From positions 18,781,692-18,845,691 of the forward strand of contig NC_092367.1 in the NCBI RefSeq assembly GCF_030848805.1: 64,000 bases of DNA. Reading direction: 5' to 3'. The translations under genes and the position numbers were made by a program. This DNA comes from Temnothorax longispinosus. Its lineage: Eukaryota > Arthropoda > Insecta > Hymenoptera > Formicidae. The notes under the pieces are model-generated. The model was not told where the DNA came from. It made no database searches and saw only the letters and a list, made by a program, of their open reading frames with translations. Below are positions 13,711 to 25,500 of the stretch, in pieces (position 1 is the first letter of the stretch; each line of letters opens with the position of its first letter).

Positions 13711-16360
13711 GCGCAATTAGCAAAATCACAGCGCGGGATAAGCTTTGCTTATTTTTCGCGACACGTCAATGAACTTTTTTTGCCTTGTGTGTAGCGAATG
13801 TTGATATATATCGTATTTTTTTTTAATCGCGCAGTCTTGTCTTTCAAGTTCTGTTGTGCTGACTTTCGTTTTCACGTAACGCGTTGCGAGAATTATCGGA
13901 GGAAAGAATCAGGAGTTCATTTTCGTGTAAAATCTGCTTTTTAATGTGAGTTTTATTTTATTATCCGCTGTGCTTGTGAAACAAGCTATTAAAGTTTGAT
14001 TTATTAACACCTGTCATGTTCAGTCTATTAAAGTCATCGGAGTTGTCTGTTGGAAATCATCGTTGTGCAATATAATTAGCATGAAACTAATTAACATCAA
14101 AGGGAACGCTGCATATCATCACCCTCGATCATCTTCAACCGCATTTAATTGATTTGTCGCAACAAACAGACACACATGCGAAACTTTCGGCAGGAATCTC
14201 CAGTGAGTTTTCACACATACATGAAGGAAAAATCGTATTTTTCGTAAACAGAACGCGAACGCATGACGAGGATGTAGGTAAAGACATTAAAGTTTCATAA
14301 ATGAAAAGTGGCTGACATCGGTAATTTAATATAAACGTACTAGTTCATAAACAATTTTAACGGCGGTATATTCTACGAACAATATCAAAATCCTGCACAT
14401 CAGCTCGATGCATCTCGTAGATCGGAAGAGATATAAAATATTTCCGTTTTTAATATTCTCGCGAATATCGAGCGACCTAACATGCTTCGTTCTTGAGCAC
14501 GCGATATATGTATGAATAAGCTTAAAAGCAATATCGTGATTTTTAGACGATACTCTTGTAGATGTAAAAACATGAATGTGGCGATTATGCATTTTGCGTA
14601 CATTCTAGTATATTATTCCCACACCCCAGCGACACATTATAATTTTATATGCATACTTTGAGCAAATCCCAAACGTTGCAACATAAATTGCAAGCATTCA
14701 AAACGCGTGAAAAATTTCGATAGCCGAATTCTTTGTGCGTTAACGTCTGTTTCTACTTGTGAGCAGCTTTTGCAGAGAATGCGATGCAAATTCCAGTAGC
14801 TCGTCTATGTAACGTTCCATGGAAAAGTTTGAAATTGCTCGCAACCCTGCAAACAATCTCAATCGATCGAGAACTCTTAATCCTGGATATATTTGAAACA
14901 AGATAAAGCGCTCAATAACGACGAGAAAATTATTTTCGAAAATAAATTATATAGAAGTTCTGGTTATACATTAACTTTATTTTACTTTAGTGAAAGCTGT
15001 ATTTGTTAAGAATTATCTCAGGTAGATTATTTTTAGTGTTATCGATTACAATTTAATCATTCACGCAGTAATAATACTATATATCTTTATTTCTTTAATA
15101 ACGGTTAATAACGATGTACAGAAAATGGTTTTTGATGTTTAGAAAATGGTTTTTCTGCGAAATCGCTGGTCCTGTTTTAATTTTAACGATCGTTTCATAA
15201 TAACAGCTCGAGCCACACGCAATTAGAGACGTCTTTAGACTCGGCAAAAAGTTCAATCTTATTTCTAGAAAGGTTTTAGCGCTTTAATCTCGCACCAACA
15301 AAAACGAGAAGAGGAGAAGGGAAAAATTTTTAATCTCGAGCCAGATTCTTCTTTTTCACGTGAGAAATATGTGATGAAAATCCATTTATTTACACTCGAT
15401 ATTTTTCGCGAATATCGCATTATTATGTTCCGATTTAAATCAAGACCACCGCGGGAAATGGAACAAGTGTTTCGTATACTTCGTTCCGTTGAAAGAAGCT
15501 TATTCGTCAGCACAGTAGGATTAACGACCGAGCGCGATTAAAAGTTTTTCGCTGAATACAGTTTGTAGCATTACGCTTCTTATCTCCTGATGTGTAACGA
15601 TCAATTTAATACGACATTCGTTATTAAGGCGCGCAACTGGTGATAGTTTTAAACTTCCATTGCAAAGCTACTTCGATTGCGCAACCATTGTTGTTAAAAT
15701 AACGCCACATCTCTATCTCTCTCGTGACAGGTCAATTGCTCACGGTATATATTGCACCATGATATGAATCAATATAGAACACCCATTGGCAAATAGCGTG
15801 ATATGGGTACGATACGGGCGAACCATCAAATAAACTGCGAATAAAATTGAAATGTTTGTGAAAAGGTATATCGTTAAAAAAATATTGTTTCTTTATTCAT
15901 GTGACATTTATCTGTCGCAAAGTTTTTTTTTTAACATCGTCTCTGTCGCCACGATTTTACGTCGCGCCTACATCCTCGAATTTTAATTCTGTATAACGTT
16001 ACTATATTATCGTCGCACAATTTCCTGCTGTTCGCATTTCATCGCGCTCGCATTCTCGAAACAGCGTCACACCGTATTATCAGTGTCGCTATTATACATA
16101 TATTACGTCACATTAGCAGTCTGAAATTTAATCACGGAAAAAATGTATTGTTTCATGGAAGCTCCCTCGTCATGGTTTCCACGTGGATTACCGAATCGAT
16201 CGATTGATTAGTCGAGAATTCATCGGTCCCTTTCGCTAGTCGATTTTCACCGAGTGAACCGTTCGGTTTGCCTTCTTTCGGGCTCTAGTAGTCGCGGATA
16301 AAATTGATCAGGGGTTAGAGGTAAAGAGACCGCGCGAAAACGAAACCTCGGCGGGAAGAC

Positions 16361-16565
16361 ATGAGCGGGGTCGGCTTTTTGGCGACCGTGAAGACGTTCG
16401 CGCCGGGCGGACGTCGCCGGCGACGCTGCGAGAAGCAGCAGAAGGTCCTGGAGCTTCCGCCGGGCTACGGGATGCAGCCGGATGTTGTACCCCCCTGGGA
16501 TACGGCGCCTCCTATCACGCCACCCGCTGCATTTTTGCCACCAGGCTACAAAAAGGGCTTTCCAG
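16361..16565 (+). CDS. Phactr: Phactr coding exon 1 (alternative N-terminus)
   Basis: The ATG at 16361 has G at -3, and an in-frame TAA lies at 16322-16324, so it is the first possible start if the exon is continuous upstream. The exon encodes residues 1-68 and one base of codon 69. Its donor CCAG/GTGAGC is strong. It has a run of five arginines at 18-22 and two LPPGY motifs, each a group I WW-domain ligand (PPxY). The phase 1 end matches exon 2, where the joined codon is Glu. I do not recognise this N-terminus from the vertebrate family. Without splicing the frame runs on to a stop near 16700. Confidence 0.75.
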
Positions 16566-19500
16566 GTGAGCTCTCTGCGCGCGACCCGAACAAAAGCGTT
16601 CTTACCGCGAGAAGGAGGTTCCTTCCTTGGACTGAGATAAAAAGATTTTGCCGTGAAAAGATGTCCCAATGTGAGAGCGTTCAAGAAGAGAAATTATTGT
16701 AAACTCGGATCTCTGGGATAGTACACGCATCTTTGTCTCTCGACATATCATTCCAACGGTACGAGCTTTTCAAAGAATAATACTATTTTTATTTATATTA
16801 ATATGTGATCGCATACGTATCTATATATCTTTTTTTATTATTCTTATCTATTGATTTAGGCGATTTAATTAGAATATGACAAGGATATTATTATAAATAG
16901 CGAATGCGGTGACCTTTTCTCCAGTATTTAATTTTAACGAATTATATATCGAGAGGTAACCTGATCACCAAAGTGTGCAGACTAATTTCTGGGTAACATG
17001 CGAGGGTGTTAATACCAATATAAAGCATTACGCATTAAGCGTTATGCGTTATTTAATTATAAATACAGTGAATTAATTACATTGCACATTGAACTTTGAT
17101 CATCAATTATAGCACACAGCTGGAGAAGCAGCTTCTCTTTTTATCTCATTATATTTATAAATTTCATTTTAATAATATGACCATATAATCTTTTTGTCAA
17201 TTTTATCAATAATTTTTATTAATTTAATCAATCTTTAATTAAAGTTGACGATAAAATTTACTGATATTTTAAATTTATGCATCGAAAATTTATGCTTCCA
17301 GCAGTTTACGCTCTATGCTACTTACAAGTCGAATTTAATTTATTAATAAATGAAGATTAATTGTAATTTTATATATGTTAATGATGATTTAAACGCGGTA
17401 AAGAAGTTTAATTTGATGCTGGCCGATTTGAGTCCACGATGGAATCTCCTTTTTTCAACTTCCGTAAGAAGCATCTTGCTAATATCCGGCTGCTCGTTAT
17501 CGTTCATTATATCGATTAAACCCGACGCAAGGAAATAGAACGTGGTTGACGCTGTGGGTTGACGCGATTGATGACTGCGATAGATTCCCCTCTTATTTAG
17601 GGAATGGGAGGCGAATTCGAGAGAGGATAGGTAACTCGTAATTGGAGAAAATCGTTTAAATGAGACATTTTCCGCGACGTTTCTGAGATCGCGTTATCAT
17701 AAATCCCCTCGAGGCAACTTCACCGCGCGTTTCTTGCTTAATCTTTATCGCACTTCGCACTATGTTGCGTGGCTCAGCTTTTACTTCCTCTCCGCGTTGC
17801 TCTTGGGCGCATCTTTCCCGCATAGAGTAACGCGATTGTCGCAGAAGCGCGGCATGAGAAGAGTGATGGTAACGCTTTTTTCGCGAAACCTTTATCTCTA
17901 CGAGTCTGGTTACTTTGTCAGAAACAACAGTAAGTGCACCGTTATGTATTGTATCTTTTTTTACTGTTTATATTTTCTCTGCTTTCTTTTTCTCACTTAG
18001 TATTACGGAAAAGGTACATCTATATCTCCCCTTTTATATCCGTCTTTAATTGCTTCGGAGGAAGTTATCACGCAGGCCTTAAACGATTTCGAGTCGATTA
18101 ACTCCCTCTGATTTCGCGAACTTATTCCGTTTAATCCCGCAACTTACGGTATCGCAGAGACAGATAGTGAACTTTCGCTGCCGGCGCGGAGATGGGAAAA
18201 GATTCGCGATCTGATTTCCAGCTGCGCGATTCAACTTTTACGGCAAAAATTTGATCGGAAATTTTCCAATTGGTCGCGCAATCGACTCACAACGTCTACG
18301 TCTCGAAATGATGATAGAGATGTTGTTGACCCGAGGCAATGGCAATGGCAAAAGACATTCGTGAGATGAGAGTTTCAAGATCACGTCGAAGGAAATTTTC
18401 TCGCTGCCATTTTTCTGCGGTTTGATCATAAGTCGTGCGAATTACGATTTTCTCTCGAGCCGATAGCCGCGTGCAGCTGTCGATACAAATAAAAGAATTG
18501 TTAATAAATCACACAAATTTTACATTAATAGGAATTCAATTGAAAGCTGCAGAAATATTAAATGTTGCACTAATGTTGTTGAAGAATTGCGTTATATATA
18601 TTTATATCACAAATATTACCTAACATTTAAAATTTAAAGGAAGGAAAATAAATACATGAACTAAATAAATTATTTAATATAGAAATATATTGCTTAATAA
18701 TTTTTTAATAATATTAACTAACATTCATGATCTTTCACGCAAAAAAGATACTCTATCATCAATTATATTAACTTTGTTAGAAGTTTTTTAGCATTAATAT
18801 CTTCATATTTTCTCGACGTGATGCGATAACGCGCACGAGCTCCGAATAATTCATAAGCACGTGTAAGATCTCGGCCGAATCTTCTGGCGATTAGGTCGAG
18901 GCCGGTGATTTTCTCTCTGTGGCCGGCACCTTGCTCGTCCCCCTCGGATCTGCCTGGAATTTACCGAGATTATTAACGTCGAACGCGGTGACAACTGGGT
19001 CGAATTTTTCATTGATGAATCATGAGGCGCCGCGCCGTTCGCATGTTCCTCGAATTTCGAAGCGTGTGCGTCCCAGTTTCCTCTCGCGTTATTTCTCCCT
19101 CCGTCCCTCCTTCTCTCTCTTGTCCGGCATCGCTAAAATACGATATCTGCATCGCTGACGATAAATCCACGCAATATTTTGTGCGTCTTCGTTCACAACA
19201 TTTTGACTATTTTGAGTGACCACTTCGTGTCCTTCTGACACGAATAATATCACTCGTGAAATGACGACACTTCGCACAGATGATTAAACTATGCGGAAGT
19301 CATGCGGAACTATTGCACCCGAGGGAGCCAGGTTGTCAGAACGTGGAAGTAATGAATGCACCTATTTTCCAAGCCAAAACGTAGTACATTAATATTATTT
19401 AAAGTAAAATTGGAAGAATTATACTCCCTTGTATTCTTCCTTACCTAATTTTCTTATCTCCGCTTATCTTAATAGCTTTAAAAATTTCGCGAAAATTATC

Positions 19501-22500
19501 GTTTTTATTATTTTAATGTGAGAAAGGAGAGCCATAAATTGAGAGCCAAGGAAACACGGAATTTTTATATCGCGCTAAGAGTGTTTAGAAAATAATTTCC
19601 ATGTTGATTGACGGCTATGAGAAATACGCGGATTTTATTTAATATCTCTGGAAGGAGTAACACGAAGTCTGCGAGTAGGCGGCACAAAAAATGGCTTCAC
19701 GATAACTCTTTGTGCGAGCAGTATCGCGGATCCCGTCGAGATGGATTATAATGTTCCGCGCGTTCCTGCTTTGCGCTGAAACAGAAATCAATATCGCGTG
19801 CAGATTTCAGGTACTTGGGCTCTTTATCTGATCATTACGATGATGGCTATTGTATAACGTAAAGACTCGATCGAAATATTCACGTAAATTATACCCACTC
19901 ATGATTCGCAGATACTTGGCGTATGATAAATGAGCTTTTTATGCTTGCACGTGGATTACACTCGGCGCGATGTGGACCGCGTTCAATGTTGCTTGTTTTT
20001 CCAGGCTTTTTAATCCCACGTCTGGAATTCATAATAGATATCGGTGATATTTATGCACTCTACGAAGAAGCGCGGAATTAATGTTTGAAAAATTTATATA
20101 CTTCTATATACAGCTGTACTTCGCAGCTTCTAACAATGCAAAGTTGAATATTATTTCTGAATATGCCATTTCTTAAAAACCTAGCATATTTGAGATGACA
20201 TTACCGATTATAGTTATGAACTTTAAAGACATTTCGCTAAAGCTGTTATTAATAAGAAATAAATCAAATGCATTTTAAATCCGTAATTTAAATTATGCCT
20301 ATTTAAAATCCGTATTCCTACGTTTTTTGGATTATTTTTGGATCGACGCTACAGGCACATGTGTATATAATTCACGAATGACCCAACCACAAACTTTTAT
20401 TTAACTCGTGCCCTTTTCTGTAACCGCTCGACAAATATTCGTGCTTATAGTCTTTTCAGCGTAACATAAGCGTGACCGTTTAAATAGATCGGCAGCCAGT
20501 TTGCTCGTACTTGGATCAGAAAAATCATCGGCGCCATCCGCATTTTTCTGTCGCCCACGTTAGGATTCCGTCACGTGGAATAGCTGCAAATTCTATCGCT
20601 GTGCTATTGTGTTAAATTGTTTATATAAAATTGTTGATGAATAAGATGGAAGTAATTGAAATAGCGAAACAAGAACGCGCTGCAATTGTTGTTTAAAAAT
20701 ACTGTCTAACAATATAAATCGACAGTTTTCATTATAGATAAATTTGTGTTATTTTATTAATAGACACATTATTATCTAAAGCATATACATATATTTTTAT
20801 GGATTTTAAATATATGCATGATACACATATATAATTCATGCAACGATTTGTAAATAAGAATGTTCTTTAATCGCACCTCGGCGCTGCGAGCGAAACGGTG
20901 TCGCGCCGTCCGTAATTAGCGCTGTAATTACTTGGATAGTCGGATAGTGTGCATAATTATCGCCCCGGTAATTATTGATAAAATCCCACCCTTCGCCGGT
21001 CGGACTAATCCGGTACGGATATGAGCACTTGCGTCCGTAAGATTCGCGGAAATTGTTTCTACCTTGGATTAATTCAATGCCCGCACAATTTCTAGCCGCC
21101 ACCGGCGCTTTCGCAGCTTGCTGCAGTTTGTTGTTGTTGTTGTTGTTACTGTTACTTGGAAAAGCAAGGAATATCCGGGAACCAATGTTTCCCGCATGCT
21201 CTGATCCGATGTTACATCGCACTTACTATAATTGCCCACAATTTGACTTTGAATTGAAGCGCACAGATATTAATTTAGCGCAGTAAACTCGTAACAATAT
21301 TTGATTATAATGATTTTTGAAGACGGTAGTTTTTTCGAAAAATACCGTCTAATTTTGATCTTTCTTCTCAATTTGTTATTCGCAAATGTTCCAAGTTTCG
21401 CTATAATTGCGGGAAAGCGGCAAAGTTGCAATCTCTTCGAGTAGAATTATACTGCAAACACAATTTCCGCATATGCAATCATTGCGCGCGAACATTTGAC
21501 AATTCGAATATTCAAATACTCTTGTGTAAACATTCGACTATATTCGACGGCACCCACGTATGTAGATTTAAGGTAGATTAACAACTCGCGTAACCGACTC
21601 GAGCCCACGCTAAGTGGAAGTGCAAACAGAATCGGATTATTTCTGCGACGATGTAACGGAAATTCGTTAGTAAAAGTAACGGACAGCAAGTATTCTCCGT
21701 TAACGCTCGAAATCCATCAGGAAAAGATCACTTTAAAACACAATACGCGAGCCGTACGTTAATTTAATATCGTACAAAACTCTGAGGAAAGATCACGTCT
21801 AAATATATCGCGTCTAGATAGTTATTATCTGCTTTGTGAAACTTTCAAACGCTGCGGTTGATCGATCGAAACGTTAACTTTGGCGAAACGGCGTGCAACA
21901 AATGCAGCCTCTAAGAGGTAATACGTAGCCGGCAAACAATATCCACATTACGCGCGTTTATGAGCACGGCGCCATCGCGTGTCATAGACTACAATTCCTG
22001 CGAGCTAATGCCTTCAACCCTTTCATCCGACCTCGTGATTTACGCGCGCTTAACGCGTGCCGGTTAATTCGGCAAAACTCATTTGTGTGTGTATGAGTGT
22101 GTATGTGTCTGCCGTACACGAGCAATCTATACATTAGCACTATAATACATTCGCCGAGTAATTATTTCGCCACCGTAATCGAGCATTCCGCGATCAATAT
22201 ATCGGCTGTGAATAGTTGGTGGAACGCGACGGAGCCGAGCCAGTGCGGCAAGACGCACCAACACCAACGTGATATTACGCCGATCACCGCGAGACCGATC
22301 GAGACCGATTAACTACGAAATACTCGACGAAATATCAGTTAATTTTCCATCACCGCAATCTCGCCTGCGACGATCGCATTTATTAGTCGTTCGGGAAATT
22401 ATCTCGCACGAAAAGGAACGCGATTTAATCCGGCGGACGCGCACGTCCGCCCAAAGCTACGCTCGCACCACTTGCAATTAATTTGATGAATTCGGTTTGG

Positions 22501-25500
22501 TTATTGCGCGCTCCAAATTCGCGTTTCACAGATGGCCAGCCTCCTTTCCCCCCTTCCCCTTGTGTCCTAACTGTCAGCTGACCTTATTTAACGCGAAATG
22601 AATTTAAATTAATTCGTTTGATTCGCATTCAAATGAATGGTAATTTATTTTAATTAAATTGTCGCACGATTATTATGACCCGCTTGCGTGTGTCGGCCGA
22701 TAAGTTATTTTCTGTTGAATACACGATGAAAAATCTGCCACAGATAGGCGACCGCGATCGCAAGGAAAGGCATGTCGCACTATCAGCCAGTTAATTAAAC
22801 GCGCAGTGAACGTTTTATTAAGTCAATCTTAACAAGTCTTCACTCTATTGCTGCTTATTACATTTTGCAGCTGCAATGTATGGGCGAATGAACTTTTTCG
22901 CTCGTCGGTCCTCGATATTTGGTATTCTCACTTTACCTGAGCGTTACGTAAAAAAAAACTGATATCAACATGAAAAAGCGATAACAGACATTTAAAGAAA
23001 GAAAATCTGTTTCCGCGAAATGTAACGCCAAGTAAACGTGAGAAGTTTATTTGTTTTTTGGCATGCAGAATAATTTACAAGTTTTTGGGTCCTATTATAG
23101 CAACAATGGAAAAATTTAGTCACATATTTAATTTAAAATGATATAACGAAATTTCATTTATCACAATGGCATCGAATAATAAACATTGGATAATTTCCTG
23201 TAAAAGATTTCTCATTAAGGAACCAACCGCAACCGGGAAAGACAAAGATCTGGGATCTGGAATGTATTTTGATTCCATTATATTGTTTCCGCTTGTGTTT
23301 CCGATATTCATTCATGCTGTAGCTCCGACCTGAGATTTCACTTCATACCCTGAGGTGTTTCACTGCGCTTGAGGTGTTATATTATAGGTAGTTTCATTGT
23401 TCCGCAACTGCGTGGGCGCTTTTAGCTTGGTATCTCGATTACTCCCGCGACAACGCACATATTTTATTGAAACGCAATAACATTGGTAGCAGCTGCGGTT
23501 AACCATACCGTATGCCCCGACGGCCGTTAAAAAGCCGTTTACGGTTGGATGGAAATAATGTTAAGCCTCCGGCTGCTGCAAAGTCAGTTCGATATGTGCG
23601 CGACTCTCGATGAAAACAACATCATAAAGAATACGAAATTATTGGTATTGCTGTCTATATCAATTATCCGTGTAAAAAAGAAATCGGTATCTATTTGTTT
23701 AAAAAAGAAACTATCTTGTACAGATGCAGAGATCACTTTAAAGTTATTTAGCATTAATATGGGATCGTATTTGTGCAGAACTTTAATTCGCGGAATAATG
23801 TCGGTTTACATATCACAGCTTCAATCGTATCGGCTTCAATCACCCGCGATAAACAGCGACGAAAGGTGAACGACATTTCAATTAATTCGAGTCGCGGCCA
23901 TTCCCGTTGTTTCGCGAGCATGCATTATTCGCGGAACACGCATAAAACACAGCATTTTTGCACAATGCCCGCGGCGGGCGCAAAGCTCCGACGTCTGTTT
24001 CTCCCGTCATTCATTCGCGCAATTCGCGCATACTTCTCCCGTGCAATTTCATCGGCCCCCGTCCGTTCACCTTGCGAATGTTACAAGTGTGTTATATTTG
24101 CCGTCGCCATCACGGTGCTTCGTGCGATGCCAAATGGCACCCTGTGGTTTACGAGTATCCCATAAACGCGCGCGACGCAAAACGCGAGTCGTCAACGAGA
24201 TTCCAGTGGCGTCGTTCCGCCAGGATTAATATAATCAAATTAACAGCTGCAGTCTTGCTTTACTGCGTCTGTGCTCTTTATGACAATGTATCTATTAATA
24301 TTTAATTCTACAGACGATATTTTGATTATGGGAAGTTATTATTAGCAAACATTAAACGCGTAGAAAGCCGGATAAGTTCCTGTAAAGCAGCTGTAAATGT
24401 CCTTTGTTATATATTATGTAAAATTGCAAAGTTGAGAGAAATTCTAACGGGAAAGAATATAAATGATCTGAATACGTTAAAATATACTTGCATATTTTAT
24501 TGAGATTTGTAACAGGATTACATTGTTATATGTAATAAGATTACTGTCTGCGGAAATATGACATGTAATACGACGAAATGACTGTGCTACTCATCAACAG
24601 GTGACTTATAGATTCGCAAGCCACACCTTTTGACGAAATTGGAACTGCGGACAATTATCGGTCTCGTTGGCGGACAGAGAATAATGACGATGTCGACAGC
24701 TAAATTAGTCCCGCAGCCGTCAGTAATCGATCTTCGTAGATTCGCGTTATTGAACGCGAAATTTCAAAATCGTTTTGACGTATACATAAAGTCTAATATG
24801 TTCAAACAAACGTTCGCGACCTAGCTGGGATTAATTGCATCCTCGCGATAACTGTCGCCGACATCATCCTTATCTCGTTCTCCTAACGGCGAACGCCAGT
24901 AGAGTTTTAATTGGAAAAAGTAACTAACGGCCACTGAGACGCCGCTTCTTTTTTACTTCTTCTCGGCGACGCCGGTGTCAGACTTTTCGAGGAAAATCTG
25001 AAACCACCGGAAACTCGTGAGGATTAAAGCAAACAAGACGCGGAAGTGTCCGTGAGAATTAGTTTCGTTTTTCGCACCGTGTAGTCCGCGCTTACAAATA
25101 CTTTTTATAAAATACGTTGCATCTACGTGTTATTTCCTAAACGCATCGGAAGGCGCACTCTCTCATGTATATATGTATATATATATGTATATTTACATCA
25201 ATCTCTTTCTTTCTCTTCTTTTTATCCAATACGCCGTAAATCGCATTAAACGTTTTTCTCAAAAAAAGAGCAGCATTCATTCGGCAGCTCTGCGCTCGCT
25301 TTTCGCAGCTGTTTCCAACCAAAACGCGATAAAAAGGAATCTGCCACCCACCGCCGGCATTAACCCGCATTTTGTTGAATATCGCGCCGGGGGTTGCCAG
25401 AGGGTTGCCAGGAGCTGCCATTGTAGTCCGGAGGGTCCCCAGATGCGAAAGACGCAAAAAGTTCGCGCGCCCGACGGACGGCGAGATCTCGTCGCCGTAA

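Larger units (their letters stand above)
1..16360. other. No supported gene; upstream or intergenic sequence
   Basis: I find no coding region here that I can defend. The reading frames are short, lack splice-site support and resemble no family I recognise. The stretch is mostly AT-rich with scattered CpG. It contains a GA microsatellite near 2.6 kb, a pyrimidine-rich and CpG-rich patch at about 10.8-11.3 kb, an AT-rich stretch with short direct repeats at 12.1-12.3 kb, and a GC-rich patch at 13.2-13.7 kb. Because the first Phactr coding exon lies at 16361, non-coding 5' exons or promoters of that gene could be in this interval, but nothing in the sequence proves it. Confidence 0.5.

Noticed and set aside
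16247..16684. 145-codon reverse-strand frame over Phactr exon 1
   Set aside because: It mirrors the GC-rich coding exon on the + strand, which has the start, the donor and matching phase.
23811..23833. TATCACAGC start resembles the miR-2/13 family
   Set aside because: Only the seed matches, the 3' part differs, and there is no hairpin precursor in the flanks.
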